NCBI RefSeq assembly: GCF_000307025.1
Contig: NC_018584.1
Span: 1,860,001-1,924,000 of the forward strand
DNA from: Listeria monocytogenes ATCC 19117
GTDB lineage: Bacteria; Bacillota; Bacilli; Lactobacillales; Listeriaceae
Length of the DNA: 64,000 nt
Direction of reading: 5' to 3'
The position numbers were made by a program, and so were the translations under genes. The first letter of the stretch is position 1. The number at the start of each line of letters is the position of its first letter. A model generated the notes under the pieces. The model had not been told where the DNA came from, made no database searches, and worked only from the letters and a program-made list of their open reading frames with translations. Shown one piece after another: positions 1 to 8,281 of the stretch.

Positions 1-1455
1 AGCTCGTTTAGTGATTGTTTTTTCCAATTCAGCTAGTGGATAGTCATGAAGCAGTTTTTGCAAGTCCTCTGTTTCCATCCGTAGCGACATCTCTTTTGTA
101 GCAACAGTAAGCTCTAAAAAGGTTGGAAATGTGGTTTCGCGTCCATAAATAAATGGTAGGTTGTCGAAAGCATTTTTCATTCCAAATTCGTAGTAAGCTT
201 CGTCTGGAATATATTTAGTGATTTCATTGGCGCAGTAGCTCAGCCAGTGATCATGGTTTTGCCAGTAGTCATCACGAATGAACTGGTCAAAAGATTTTGC
301 CGCTGCCTCCAGCCATTTGGAATCACGGTCAATTTCATATAAGCGCAACAAGCCAAACACAGCTTCCCCGTCGTAATAAATAATCCGGAAAATATCTTTT
401 ACTTCTAAAGAGGGATACTCCAACACATGCGTGAACTTCCCGTTTTCTTCTTGTAAGGAAATAATCGCATTCGCAATCTTCCTAGATAGTGGCAAATAGG
501 TTTTAGTTCCAGTGATTTTCATATATTTCGTTAAAGCAAGCAATGTCGCCGCTGAACCGCCTAATTTAACTTCACGCAACCCTGGTTCAATTAAAAAAGC
601 TAATTCGTCTTTTTCATAAATAAAGTTTTGCTCTAAATAAGTTAAAGTGCTTGTAGCTGCTTCCAAAATTGTTTTATCGCCTGTTAATTCGTATGCTTCT
701 AACATCGAATAAGTTGTACTCGCGTGGCGCAAACTATTATAGTGTTTAATTTTTTTATCAAAGCAAGCAAACCAGCCGTAATTGAATTCGCCCGTTTGAT
801 TTACTTGGCTCGCTAAATAATTTCCAGCGTTTCCAACTAGTTCAAAAACTGCATCTGGAGTTAATTGTTTAGTACTTCTACGACCATGCTCAAGCTCGCT
901 TGGTTCTAACTCATGGATTTTCTTTCCGTCAAAAAACCATCCTACTGTATTAAAAGTAACAATAGTGGAATCTACGGTTAAGTTTAATTGAGCTTGGTTT
1001 TTATTTGTTTGGATTAAATATCTATTCATATTTTCAACGTTGATAGCTAAACCTTCATCACCTGGTAGAAGGATAGCGTTCGCATTAATTTCCTGTTCCA
1101 TTAAAGCTATTTTAAAATTTTCATTTAAGGCAATGCCCCGTCTATAATAATTTTTCTTCGTTTTTAAAGCTTTTTTATTCCATTCTCCTAAATTTTCAAG
1201 TCGATAATCCACAGCAACATCAATTTTAAAAGAAATTGCCTCTTCGGTTTGGTTTTTTATTGCACTTTTTTTCATTTCATTAATTAAGTTGGCTAGGCAA
1301 AGATAGCTAAAGTTTATGACAATAGCTCGTTTATTTTTATAGCCGATTGTTAGAAAGCCATGCCATTTCCCGTTGTAAGTGGCGTGTTCTTCGTCTTCTG
1401 TTAATTGATCAATAATTTTATTTTCAAGTTCATCTAATATACCTCTCCAAGGCAT
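1..1455 (-). CDS. Unrecognised toroid-like protein, C-terminus outside window
   Basis: An open frame of 485 codons runs from ATG at 1455 (MPWRGILDELEN) off the left edge with no stop, so only the N-terminal part is visible. AAAAGGAG lies 7 nt before the ATG. There is no signal peptide or membrane segment, so it is probably cytoplasmic. From about residue 230 the sequence has repeated helical-hairpin features (RHASTTYSMLEAYE, GGSAATLLALTKY, YYDGEAVFGLLRLYE, each followed by a W or L-rich helix), which resembles the (alpha/alpha)6 toroids of glycan-acting enzymes. I do not recognise the family and assign no reaction. It follows the LPXTG gene by 73 bp with only a weak hairpin between, so co-transcription is possible. 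Confidence 0.8.
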   Translation of the reverse strand, partial: MPWRGILDELENKIIDQLTEDEEHATYNGKWHGFLTIGYKNKRAIVINFSYLCLANLINEMKKSAIKNQTEEAISFKIDVAVDYRLENLGEWNKKALKTKKNYYRRGIALNENFKIALMEQEINANAILLPGDEGLAINVENMNRYLIQTNKNQAQLNLTVDSTIVTFNTVGWFFDGKKIHELEPSELEHGRRSTKQLTPDAVFELVGNAGNYLASQVNQTGEFNYGWFACFDKKIKHYNSLRHASTTYSMLEAYELTGDKTILEAATSTLTYLEQNFIYEKDELAFLIEPGLREVKLGGSAATLLALTKYMKITGTKTYLPLSRKIANAIISLQEENGKFTHVLEYPSLEVKDIFRIIYYDGEAVFGLLRLYEIDRDSKWLEAAAKSFDQFIRDDYWQNHDHWLSYCANEITKYIPDEAYYEFGMKNAFDNLPFIYGRETTFPTFLELTVATKEMSLRMETEDLQKLLHDYPLAELEKTITKRA

Positions 1456-1478
1456 ACGTACCACTCCTTTTTATAATA

Positions 1479-1510
1479 TCCCTGCCGCTAAATTTTCTTA
1501 GCGACAGGGA
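1479..1510 (-). terminator. Terminator-like hairpin between the LPXTG gene and the toroid gene
   Basis: A 13-bp stem with a 6-nt loop (arms TCCCTGTCGCTAA and TTAGCGGCAGGGA, with one G.U pair in the minus transcript). It is followed by TATTATAAAA rather than a clean T-run. It sits 18 nt after the LPXTG stop and just before the ribosome site of the next gene, so it may be a leaky terminator or an mRNA-stabilising stem. Confidence 0.5.
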
Positions 1511-1528
1511 ATCGTTGTATTGTGGCTC

Positions 1529-3955
1529 TTATTTACGGAAAAGACGTAGTAAAAACGCGCCAGCTAGCGAGAAGAGACCAAGCCCAACCCACGGAAGACT
1601 ACTGTTTGTATCTCCAGTTGAAGGAAGATCACTTGCTGAGATAGAAGTTGTTCCATCCGCGCTATAACCTGAGGAAAGCATTGTTCCTGAACCATTTGAA
1701 CTCATGTTCGTAACGGTTACGCCAGTTCCTCCGTTAGAAGTTCCAGTAGTTCCTCCATTGGTAGAAGGATTTGATCCACCATCCGCATCCGCATCCGCAT
1801 CAGCGTCGGCATCGGCATCGGCATCAGCGTCGGCATCAGCGTCGGCATCAGAATCTGCTAATGGTAGGACAGTTACGGCTACATCTTCACTCGTTTTAAC
1901 TTCATTACCATATTTAGCTGTTACTTGAAGATGAATAACATCTCCAGCTTTCAAATTATAATTAGGAATATTAATAGTATAGGTTCCATCTGCATGGATT
2001 AAGACATTTCCGATAACAGTACCGTCCGGAAGAGTCAAATTAATATAGAAAGTTGTTCCAGCCGGTGCATCTGATTGCAATGATTTCAGAAGGGTATTTA
2101 TATTCATATTTTTATAAATGGAAGTACCTGAAATTGTTTTAGTTCCTTCGTAAATTGGATTTACAGTTGGTTTTTCAACTAGGAAATCTCTCCAGTCAAT
2201 GTCTACGTCGGCATCGGCATCCGCATCGGCATCGGCGTCAGCATCAGCATCCGCATCCGCATCGGCGTCAGCATCGGCGTCAGCATCCGCATCGGCGTCA
2301 GCATCCGCATCGGCGTCGGCATCCGCATCGGCGTCGGCATCCGCATCAGCGTCGGCATCGGCATCGGCGTCAGCATCCGCATCGGCGTCGGCATCCGCAT
2401 CGGCGTCGGCATCAGCGTCCGCATCGGCGTCGGCATCCGCATCAGCGTCAGCATCGGCGTCAGCATCCGCATCGGCGTCAGCATCAGCATCGGCGTCAGC
2501 ATCAGCATCCGCATCAGCGTCAGCGTCGGCATCAGCGTCGGCATCCGCATCCGCATCGGCGTCCGCATCAGCGTCGGCATCAGCGTCGGCATCCGCATCG
2601 GCATCCGCATCGGCATCAGCGTCCGCATCAGCGTCGGCATCAGCGTCGGCATCAGCGTCGGCATCAGCATCGGCATCCGCATCCGCATCGGCATCCGCAT
2701 CCGCATCGGCGTCAGCATCGGCGTCAGCATCAGCGTCAGCATCGGCATCGGCATCAGCGTCAGCATCAGCGTCGGCGTCGGCGTCAGCATCAGCGTCGGC
2801 ATCAGCGTCGGCATCAGCATCCGCATCCGCATCAGCATCAGCGTCGGCATCGGCGTCAGCATCCGCATCCGCATCAGCATCAGCGTCAGCATCAGCGTCG
2901 GCATCAGCATCAGCGTCAGCATCAGCGTCGGCGTCGGCATCAGCATCAGCGTCAGCATCAGCGTCGGCGTCGGCATCAGCGTCGGCATCAGCGTCAGCAT
3001 CCGCATCCGCATCGGCGTCGGCGTCGGCATCAGCGTCGGCATCAGCATCAGCGTCAGCATCGGCGTCAGCGTCGGCATCGGCGTCAGCATCAGCGTCGGC
3101 ATCAGCATCAGCGTCAGCATCAGCGTCAGCATCAGCGTCGGCGTCGGCATCAGCATCCGCATCAGCGTCAGCATCAGCGTCGGCGTCGGCATCAGCGTCA
3201 GCATCCGCATCCGCATCGGCGTCGGCATCCGCATCAGCGTCAGCATCGGCGTCAGCGTCAGCGTCGGCATCCCCAACATCCGTAGTAATAAACCCACGAG
3301 CCGCATTACTATTCAACAGATCAACATCCAAAAGCCCATCACCAGTTCTAGCAGCAAAATCTAATTTTCCATCATTGGCACTAGGTAGCGCAGTTACGCC
3401 AAGCGCTAGCAAATCAATTGTCAAAGTGAAAGTAGATATACTACCAACTCCAACTCCCAGTAAGTGATTTACTTTTGCACCAACCGCATTTCTACTAGAA
3501 TCAATAAAGAAATTGCTTGAGTTACTTCCATTTACTGTACCTTGATTAAATAATCCAATACCGCCAATTCCTAAATAAGCAATTTTATAATCAATTTTCG
3601 TATTTGCTCTTATATTTGGATTACTCAAAATAGAAGAAAGTTCACTTGGTAGTTCAAAGTATGGATAGTACGTGGATACTGCACTAGCACTAACTAACTG
3701 ATTCCCAGAAAGAGTAATCACTAATTTCCCATTAGAATACTGTGTATTCAAATTAGAATTTCCTAATAAATCAATTGTTGCCGCATCCGCTTGAATACCA
3801 CTTAGGGCAAATTGGTGATTAAAAGAATCGTAATTCACAGTGACAGGCGCTACCATCATCGTTGTTGTCGTAATAAGCGCCGCAATTAATTTTGCTTTTT
3901 GCGCTCGCTTTTGGTCTAATCTCCGTTTGTAATCTACACGCTGTTTTTTCATCAT
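1529..3955 (-). CDS. LPXTG wall-anchored surface protein with giant Asp-Ala tract
   Basis: 808 residues, predicted to be covalently wall-anchored by sortase A. Residues 1-58 form a long basic leader with a hydrophobic core and a likely cut after ADA. Residues 60-228 are a beta-rich domain without close similarity that I can name. Residues 229-582 are 177 uninterrupted Asp-Ala dipeptides. Residues 583-702 look like a bacterial Ig-type domain, followed by 11 more Asp-Ala units (703-724) and a Gly/Ser/Thr linker. The sorting signal is LPSTG at 777-781, then a hydrophobic stretch and LFRK. The start is ATGATG; GGGGG lies 5 nt before the first ATG and 8 nt before the second (3952), so either is possible. 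The tract is strongly acidic and likely an extended spacer. This corresponds to the Listeria Lmo1799-type protein; its ligand is not evident. Confidence 0.93.
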   Translation of the reverse strand: MMKKQRVDYKRRLDQKRAQKAKLIAALITTTTMMVAPVTVNYDSFNHQFALSGIQADAATIDLLGNSNLNTQYSNGKLVITLSGNQLVSASAVSTYYPYFELPSELSSILSNPNIRANTKIDYKIAYLGIGGIGLFNQGTVNGSNSSNFFIDSSRNAVGAKVNHLLGVGVGSISTFTLTIDLLALGVTALPSANDGKLDFAARTGDGLLDVDLLNSNAARGFITTDVGDADADADADADADADADADADADADADADADADADADADADADADADADADADADADADADADADADADADADADADADADADADADADADADADADADADADADADADADADADADADADADADADADADADADADADADADADADADADADADADADADADADADADADADADADADADADADADADADADADADADADADADADADADADADADADADADADADADADADADADADADADADADADADADADADADADADADADADADADADADADADADADADADADADADADADADADADADADADADADADADADADADADADADADADADADADADADADADADADADVDIDWRDFLVEKPTVNPIYEGTKTISGTSIYKNMNINTLLKSLQSDAPAGTTFYINLTLPDGTVIGNVLIHADGTYTINIPNYNLKAGDVIHLQVTAKYGNEVKTSEDVAVTVLPLADSDADADADADADADADADADADADGGSNPSTNGGTTGTSNGGTGVTVTNMSSNGSGTMLSSGYSADGTTSISASDLPSTGDTNSSLPWVGLGLFSLAGAFLLRLFRK
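1784..1849 (-). repeat. Short Asp-Ala hexamer tract (11 units)
   Basis: 66 bp of GAY-GCN hexamers encoding 11 Asp-Ala dipeptides between the Ig-like domain and the wall-spanning linker of the LPXTG protein. It uses the same hexamer variants as the large tract. Confidence 0.95.
2210..3271 (-). repeat. Large Asp-Ala hexamer tract (177 units)
   Basis: 1062 bp, exactly 177 tandem GAY-GCN hexamers in the reading frame of the LPXTG gene, with no interruption in the encoded Asp-Ala pattern. Hexamer variants alternate irregularly. Some longer blocks recur: the same 34-nt string starts at 2911, 2947, 3121 and 3163. This fits growth by unequal exchange or slippage in steps of 6 bp. The length is expected to vary between strains and to be hard to assemble from short reads. 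Confidence 0.95.
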
Positions 3956-4398
3956 TTTTCCCCCTTAAAAATCAATCGTTCTTGATTTTGAAAAATAACT
4001 GAAAACAGAATAAAGGTATTAAATTATGTTTTCCTAATAAGCTAACTATTAAGTATCCCCTGAACCTTTATCCAATATCAGATTCCAACCATTTCAGCCC
4101 AATGTCCCTCCCTTCGTTTTCGGACCTAACATTAGCTGTTATAACCCGTTAGATAACTTTACTATATAGTATATTTTTAAAAATTAAAGTAAAAAGTACT
4201 AGAACCAAAAAATACTTCAATTCGATTCTTTTAGTCTAAAAGTTATACAAATATACGTATTTATAGCCTGTATTTAAACTTTAGCACTGTTCCTAATAGG
4301 GTATTAAGACCTATAGCAGTTAACATTACACGAATTGTCTTTCAATTGTATACAAATCTTTTTAAAATGGTTCTTCACTTCAGATTCTATTTGTACGC
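3956..4398. other. Long AT-rich intergenic region upstream of the LPXTG gene
   Basis: About 440 bp between the LPXTG start and the lipA terminator. I find no credible coding region. On the minus strand it holds a probable promoter near 4168-4190, which would give a leader of about 200 nt. A purine-rich GGGAGGG lies at about 4105-4111 but no sensible reading frame follows. No PrfA-type palindrome was seen. Confidence 0.6.
4168..4190 (-). promoter_or_regulatory. Possible promoter of the LPXTG gene
   Basis: A TATACT -10 (4168-4173, minus strand) sits in a very AT-rich stretch and overlaps the palindrome TACTATATAGTA. The -35 is poor. Transcription from here would give a 5' leader of about 200 nt. 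Confidence 0.3.
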
Positions 4399-4426
4399 AA
4401 AAAAAAAGCCCTTTTTCAAGGGCTTA
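4399..4426 (-). terminator. Terminator of lipA
   Basis: Stem AAGCCCTTG / aaGGGCTT with an A-rich loop followed by nine T on the minus strand, starting a few bases after the lipA stop. Confidence 0.85.
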
Positions 4427-4431
4427 CTTTT

Positions 4432-5328
4432 TTAATAAAGATAGGCTTTTTTTAGTTGTTCTTTTTTAGCATCGGTTAGTCCGAGTTTTTCTTTTAAAAA
4501 GTTGTCCATCGAACCATATTTTGCATCAATTTCATCAAAGGCTGCATTGATATAAGATTCACGAACTTCCATTACGGCTGTCATTCCATCAATCACTTTT
4601 TTATTATCTGTTTTTGCTGCAACGGCTTCAATTGCTTTTTTATTTTCGAGGGCACGATATTTATTGGAAAGCATATAATCGTTAATGACTGTGTTTTTAT
4701 CCACTCCTAATGCTGACAGAACGAGGGCGGTTCCAAATCCAGCACGATCTTTTCCAGCTGTACAGTGCCAAAGAACAGATCCATCTTGGTTTGCTAATAG
4801 TATATCAAAAAAATCTTTATAGGCTTGTATCGAAGTTTCATCTGTAATAAAGCTCTTATTGGCATTAATGAGAAATGTTTCTGGATTATCCATTTTGGCT
4901 AGGCTGGCAGTTAAATCTTGTGTGCTTGTAGATGCACCATTATCTTTCATCACAGAATCGTGCGTATAGTCAACATCTGTGAGTTTTGGGTCTGGTTTGG
5001 CTGCGACTTCTGAACTTGTTCGGAAATCAACTATATGAGACAAATCGTATGTATTTACGAGTTTCTTTTTATCCGAATCACTTAAGTTAGCGAGTTCGGC
5101 ACTTCTAATGAGTTTATGTGGCTTGATAGTTAGTCCATCCGTTGTTTTGTATCCGCCTAAGTCCCGGACATTTACAGCACCTTCTAATTTAATTTGGCTT
5201 CCTGGTTTGACTGTTTGCTCGGTTTTAACGTTTGCCTCCGCTTTTTCTTCTGACTGCGCTCCACATCCTCCTAATAGTAAAGTCGCGCTTAGCACCCCTG
5301 CCCCTGTTACTTTTACCCAATGTTTCAT
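4432..5328 (-). CDS. lipA: LipA, secreted lipoprotein tyrosine/lipid phosphatase
   Basis: 298 residues. The lipoprotein signal has a lipobox LLGGC with the lipidated Cys at residue 22, so it is membrane-anchored outside the cell. The protein-tyrosine-phosphatase loop HCTAGKDRAG (Cys189, Arg195) and the upstream NVRDLGGY and DFRTSSE motifs match the Tyr_phosphatase3 family. Listeria LipA (Lmo1800) is reported to act in infection. The start at 5328 is preceded by AAAGGAGGAGAAAG; the in-frame extension upstream to 5529 has no ribosome site and crosses a promoter and the ffh terminator. It is transcribed alone from its own promoter and ends at its own terminator. Confidence 0.93.
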   Translation of the reverse strand: MKHWVKVTGAGVLSATLLLGGCGAQSEEKAEANVKTEQTVKPGSQIKLEGAVNVRDLGGYKTTDGLTIKPHKLIRSAELANLSDSDKKKLVNTYDLSHIVDFRTSSEVAAKPDPKLTDVDYTHDSVMKDNGASTSTQDLTASLAKMDNPETFLINANKSFITDETSIQAYKDFFDILLANQDGSVLWHCTAGKDRAGFGTALVLSALGVDKNTVINDYMLSNKYRALENKKAIEAVAAKTDNKKVIDGMTAVMEVRESYINAAFDEIDAKYGSMDNFLKEKLGLTDAKKEQLKKAYLY

Positions 5329-5359
5329 TCTTTCTCCTCCTTTTGTAAGCTTCTTGTAC

Positions 5360-5387
5360 ATTATAGCAACGCAATTTGTTGGTTGAA
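5360..5387 (-). promoter_or_regulatory. Promoter of lipA
   Basis: TTCAAC (5382-5387), 16-nt spacer, TATAAT (5360-5365) on the minus strand, with TGC just before the -10 as an extended element. It lies 32 bp before the lipA start. Confidence 0.75.
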
Positions 5388-5430
5388 TGAAGGGTTTGTA
5401 AAGAAATGATTTTAGGGATGTTAAGGTATG

Positions 5431-5463
5431 AAAAAAAGCCAAAACCCGGAATGGGTTTTGACT
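5431..5463 (-). terminator. Terminator of ylxM-ffh
   Basis: Stem CAAAACCC / GGGTTTTG with loop ATTCC and a run of seven T on the minus strand, directly after ffh. Confidence 0.9.
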
Positions 5464-5470
5464 TTTAGAA

Positions 5471-6823
5471 TTAAAATGGCATTTTGAAATTGCCGAATGG
5501 ATTTTTGCCTTTTTTGCCTTTGCCGCCACCAGTCATTTGCTTCATCATTTTTTTCATTTCACCAAATTGTTTTAGGAGACGGTTAATTTCTTGAACCGGA
5601 CGTCCGCTACCACGTGCAATCCGTTTTCTTCTACTTGCATTGATGATATCTGGATTGTCTTTTTCATTTTTGGTCATTGACTTGATAATTGCTTCAATAT
5701 GACCTAGTTGTTTATCATCGACGTTCATGTTGTCGAGGCCTTTCATTTTGTTTGCCCCTGGCATCATTTTAAGTAGTTCATCTAGTGGTCCCATTTGTTT
5801 TACTTGTTGTAACTGTTCTAAGAAGTCATCTAGCGTCATGCTGTTGTCTTTCATTTTTTGTTCCATAGCTTTCATTTTTTCTGTATCTACATCGGTTTGC
5901 GCTTTTTCAATCAGGGAAAGCACATCGCCCATGCCGAGAATTCTGGAAGCCATACGATCTGGATGGAAAGTTTCTAGAGCTTCCATTTTTTCACCAGTCG
6001 CGATAAATTTAATTGGTTTGCCAGTGACGGAACGAATCGAAAGCGCTGCACCACCACGTGTATCACCGTCTAATTTGGTTAGCACGACACCTGTAATTTC
6101 TAATTGTTCGTTGAAGCTTTGCGCCACGTTGACAGCATCTTGCCCAGTCATGGAATCGACAACAAGCAGGATTTCGGTTGGCGTTGCAATTTCTTTCACT
6201 TGTTTTAACTCATCCATTAGCGTTTCGTCAATATGAAGACGACCCGCTGTATCGATAATAACATAATCTAAATGTTCTTCTTTTGCTTTAGCAATAGCTT
6301 GTTTGGCGATTTCTACCGGGCTTACTTGGTCTCCTAGAGAAAATACCGGCATATCTAATTGCTTGCCAAGTGTTTCTAATTGTTTGATTGCGGCAGGTCG
6401 GTAAATATCTGCTGCGACAAGTAATGGTTTACGGTTATATTTTTTGCGTAATAAATTAGCAAGTTTGCCGGAAGTCGTTGTTTTACCAGCCCCTTGTAAA
6501 CCTACCATCATAATCACGGTTGGTGGGCGGTCCGCTGTTCCGATTTTGCTTTCTTCTCCGCCCATTAAGCTTGTTAGTTCTTCTTGAACGATTTTGATAA
6601 CTTGTTGGCCGGGTGTTAGGCTTTTCATAACGTCCGCGCCGACAGCACGTTCGCTTACTGTTTTAATAAATTGTTTAACGACTTTAAAGTTAACATCGGC
6701 TTCAAGTAGAGCAAGACGAACTTCACGCATCATTTCTTTTACGTCAGCTTCGTTTACTTTCCCTTTGCCGCGAATTTTGTTCATTGTTTCTTGGAGTCTT
6801 CCAGCTAGTCCTTCAAATGCCAT
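5471..6823 (-). CDS. ffh: Ffh, signal recognition particle GTPase (SRP54)
   Basis: 450 residues, the normal length. It binds SRP RNA and signal sequences and delivers nascent membrane and secreted proteins to FtsY. The N domain is at 1-90. The G domain has P-loop GLQGAGKTT (108-116), DTAGRLH and TKLDGDTRGG. The Met-rich M domain follows, with SRP-RNA-binding RRKRIARGSGR and a GKGKKGKNPFG tail. It lies 12 bp after ylxM, the usual partner, in one operon. The SRP RNA gene is not in this window. Confidence 0.98.
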   Translation of the reverse strand: MAFEGLAGRLQETMNKIRGKGKVNEADVKEMMREVRLALLEADVNFKVVKQFIKTVSERAVGADVMKSLTPGQQVIKIVQEELTSLMGGEESKIGTADRPPTVIMMVGLQGAGKTTTSGKLANLLRKKYNRKPLLVAADIYRPAAIKQLETLGKQLDMPVFSLGDQVSPVEIAKQAIAKAKEEHLDYVIIDTAGRLHIDETLMDELKQVKEIATPTEILLVVDSMTGQDAVNVAQSFNEQLEITGVVLTKLDGDTRGGAALSIRSVTGKPIKFIATGEKMEALETFHPDRMASRILGMGDVLSLIEKAQTDVDTEKMKAMEQKMKDNSMTLDDFLEQLQQVKQMGPLDELLKMMPGANKMKGLDNMNVDDKQLGHIEAIIKSMTKNEKDNPDIINASRRKRIARGSGRPVQEINRLLKQFGEMKKMMKQMTGGGKGKKGKNPFGNFKMPF

Positions 6824-6835
6824 GATTCTGGCCTC

Positions 6836-7168
6836 CTAATCGATATTTTTAAGCTGTTCGAGCGTATCTTTCACTTGCTCGTCCAGAAAATTCTTCTTGG
6901 TTAATTGTGCTTCTAATTGACTAAAAAGTTTTTCTCGTTGTTGGTATTTTTTTAGCATCCCTAGTTTTTCTTCGTATTTTTCTAGGCTTTCTTCGGTTCT
7001 TTTAATATTATCATAAATGGCTTGTCTACTCACTTCAAATTCTTCAGCAATTTCGCCTAGCGAGTAATCATCTAGATAATAAAAAGAAACATAGGCTTTT
7101 TGTTTTGTTGTTAGTAATTCCTGGTAAAAATCAAATAATAAATTCATACGGTTTGTCTTCTCAAACAA
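6836..7168 (-). CDS. ylxM: YlxM, helix-turn-helix SRP-associated protein
   Basis: 110 residues. A sigma-70-region-4-like helix-turn-helix is visible ([24 protein letters not shown]) after the [13 protein letters not shown] segment typical of UPF0122/YlxM. In related bacteria YlxM associates with SRP and is encoded beside ffh, as here. The start is TTG at 7168 ([15 protein letters not shown]): AGAGGTG stands at the right distance before it, whereas the nearby ATG at 7173 is out of frame. The methionine at residue 8 would remove conserved N-terminal sequence. Confidence 0.9.
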   Translation of the reverse strand: MFEKTNRMNLLFDFYQELLTTKQKAYVSFYYLDDYSLGEIAEEFEVSRQAIYDNIKRTEESLEKYEEKLGMLKKYQQREKLFSQLEAQLTKKNFLDEQVKDTLEQLKNID

Positions 7169-7240
7169 GGCATTTCACCTCTCTCCTTTTAAAGGATACG
7201 GGGAAATCGCGGGAATGTCAAGGAAGGTTAAACAAAAGAG

Positions 7241-7276
7241 AAAAAAGCCAGAATGACGAGAATCATTCGGCTTTCT
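7241..7276 (-). terminator. Terminator of rnc-smc-ftsY
   Basis: Imperfect stem AGCCgAATGA / TCATTctGGCT with T6 on the minus strand, immediately after the ftsY stop and before ylxM. Confidence 0.85.
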
Positions 7277-7280
7277 CTGA

Positions 7281-8267
7281 TTATTTTTCGTTATCAACCA
7301 TATCAGCAAATAAGCCATACACATATTCATTTGCATCAAAGGCTTGTAGGTCGTCCATTTGTTCCCCAAGACCGACGAATTTCACTGGAATATCTAGTTC
7401 ATTGCGAATGGCGATAACAATACCACCCTTGGCAGTTCCGTCCAGTTTTGTGAGGATAATGCCTGTTACGTCGGTTGTTTCTTTAAATTGTTTTGCTTGA
7501 ACGAAAGCATTTTGGCCAGTTGTAGCATCAAGTACTAGTAAAACTTCGTGCGGCGCATTAGGAATTTCACGCGTAATGACACGTTTTACTTTTTCTAATT
7601 CGTTCATTAGATTGACTTTGTTTTGTAAACGGCCAGCTGTATCGCAAAGTAAAACGTCCGCTTTGCGTGCTTTTGCTGCTTGAACGGCATCAAACATCAC
7701 CGCTGCAGGGTCGCTTCCCTCGGCTTGTTTAATAACATCGACGCCGGTACGCTCGCCCCAGACTTCTAATTGATCAATGGCACCAGCACGGAATGTATCG
7801 CCAGCAGCTAACATCACTTTTTTACCTTCTTGTTTAAAGCGATGAGCCATTTTTCCGATGGAGGTTGTTTTACCAACCCCATTCACACCAACAAACAAGA
7901 TAACGGTTAGCCCGTCTTCTTCGATATGAAGTGCTTCGTCTTCTTTTTCGTCTCCTTGGTAAATCTCGACTAATTTTTCGACTATCACTTCTTGTACGTC
8001 TTTTGGATCACTGATGTTTCTAAGTTGAACTTCACGGCGTAGCGTATCGACTAGTTCCATGACAGTTTCAAAACCAACGTCTGCTCCGATAAGGATTTCT
8101 TCTAGTTCTTCAAAGAAATCTTCGTCGACTTTACGATAGCGAGCAACCATTTCGTTAATTTTTCCGGAAAAGTTGCCGCGTGTTTTGGATAAGCCATCTT
8201 TAAATTTTCCAGAAACAGAATCAGTTTGCTGAGTTATTTTATCTTTTAATTTTTTAAAAAAGGTCAT
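7281..8267 (-). CDS. ftsY: FtsY, SRP receptor GTPase
   Basis: 328 residues. It is the membrane-associated receptor that pairs with Ffh and releases the nascent chain to the translocon. A short basic N-terminus replaces the long acidic A domain of enterobacteria, as usual in Firmicutes. The NG domain has P-loop GVNGVGKTTSIGK, DTAGRLQNK, TKLDGTAKGG and GLGEQMDDL. AAAAGGAG precedes the ATG. It is last in the rnc-smc-ftsY group, 14 bp after smc. Confidence 0.98.
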   Translation of the reverse strand: MTFFKKLKDKITQQTDSVSGKFKDGLSKTRGNFSGKINEMVARYRKVDEDFFEELEEILIGADVGFETVMELVDTLRREVQLRNISDPKDVQEVIVEKLVEIYQGDEKEDEALHIEEDGLTVILFVGVNGVGKTTSIGKMAHRFKQEGKKVMLAAGDTFRAGAIDQLEVWGERTGVDVIKQAEGSDPAAVMFDAVQAAKARKADVLLCDTAGRLQNKVNLMNELEKVKRVITREIPNAPHEVLLVLDATTGQNAFVQAKQFKETTDVTGIILTKLDGTAKGGIVIAIRNELDIPVKFVGLGEQMDDLQAFDANEYVYGLFADMVDNEK

Positions 8268-8281
8268 TTTGTTTACTCCTT

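Noticed and set aside
2210-3271. CRISPR-like array
   Set aside because: The units are 6-bp coding repeats with no spacers; no cas genes are nearby.
2155-3306. Other long frames over the same tract (His/Arg/Pro-rich plus, Met/Leu/Thr-rich minus)
   Set aside because: A 6-bp repeat without stop triplets keeps all frames open. No start signals or non-repeat sequence support them.
2199-3467. Plus-strand 422-codon frame of Ser-Ala repeats antisense to the LPXTG gene
   Set aside because: GAY-GCN hexamers read as Ser-Ala in the antisense frame without stops. It has no ribosome site and no separate domain, so it is a shadow of the repeat.
4286-4306. SigB-like GGGTAT on the plus strand
   Set aside because: No GTTT at the needed distance and nothing to transcribe in that direction but the lipA 3' end.
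5329-5529. 67-codon N-terminal extension of lipA
   Set aside because: It would cross the ffh terminator and lipA promoter and put a second start before a clear lipoprotein signal.
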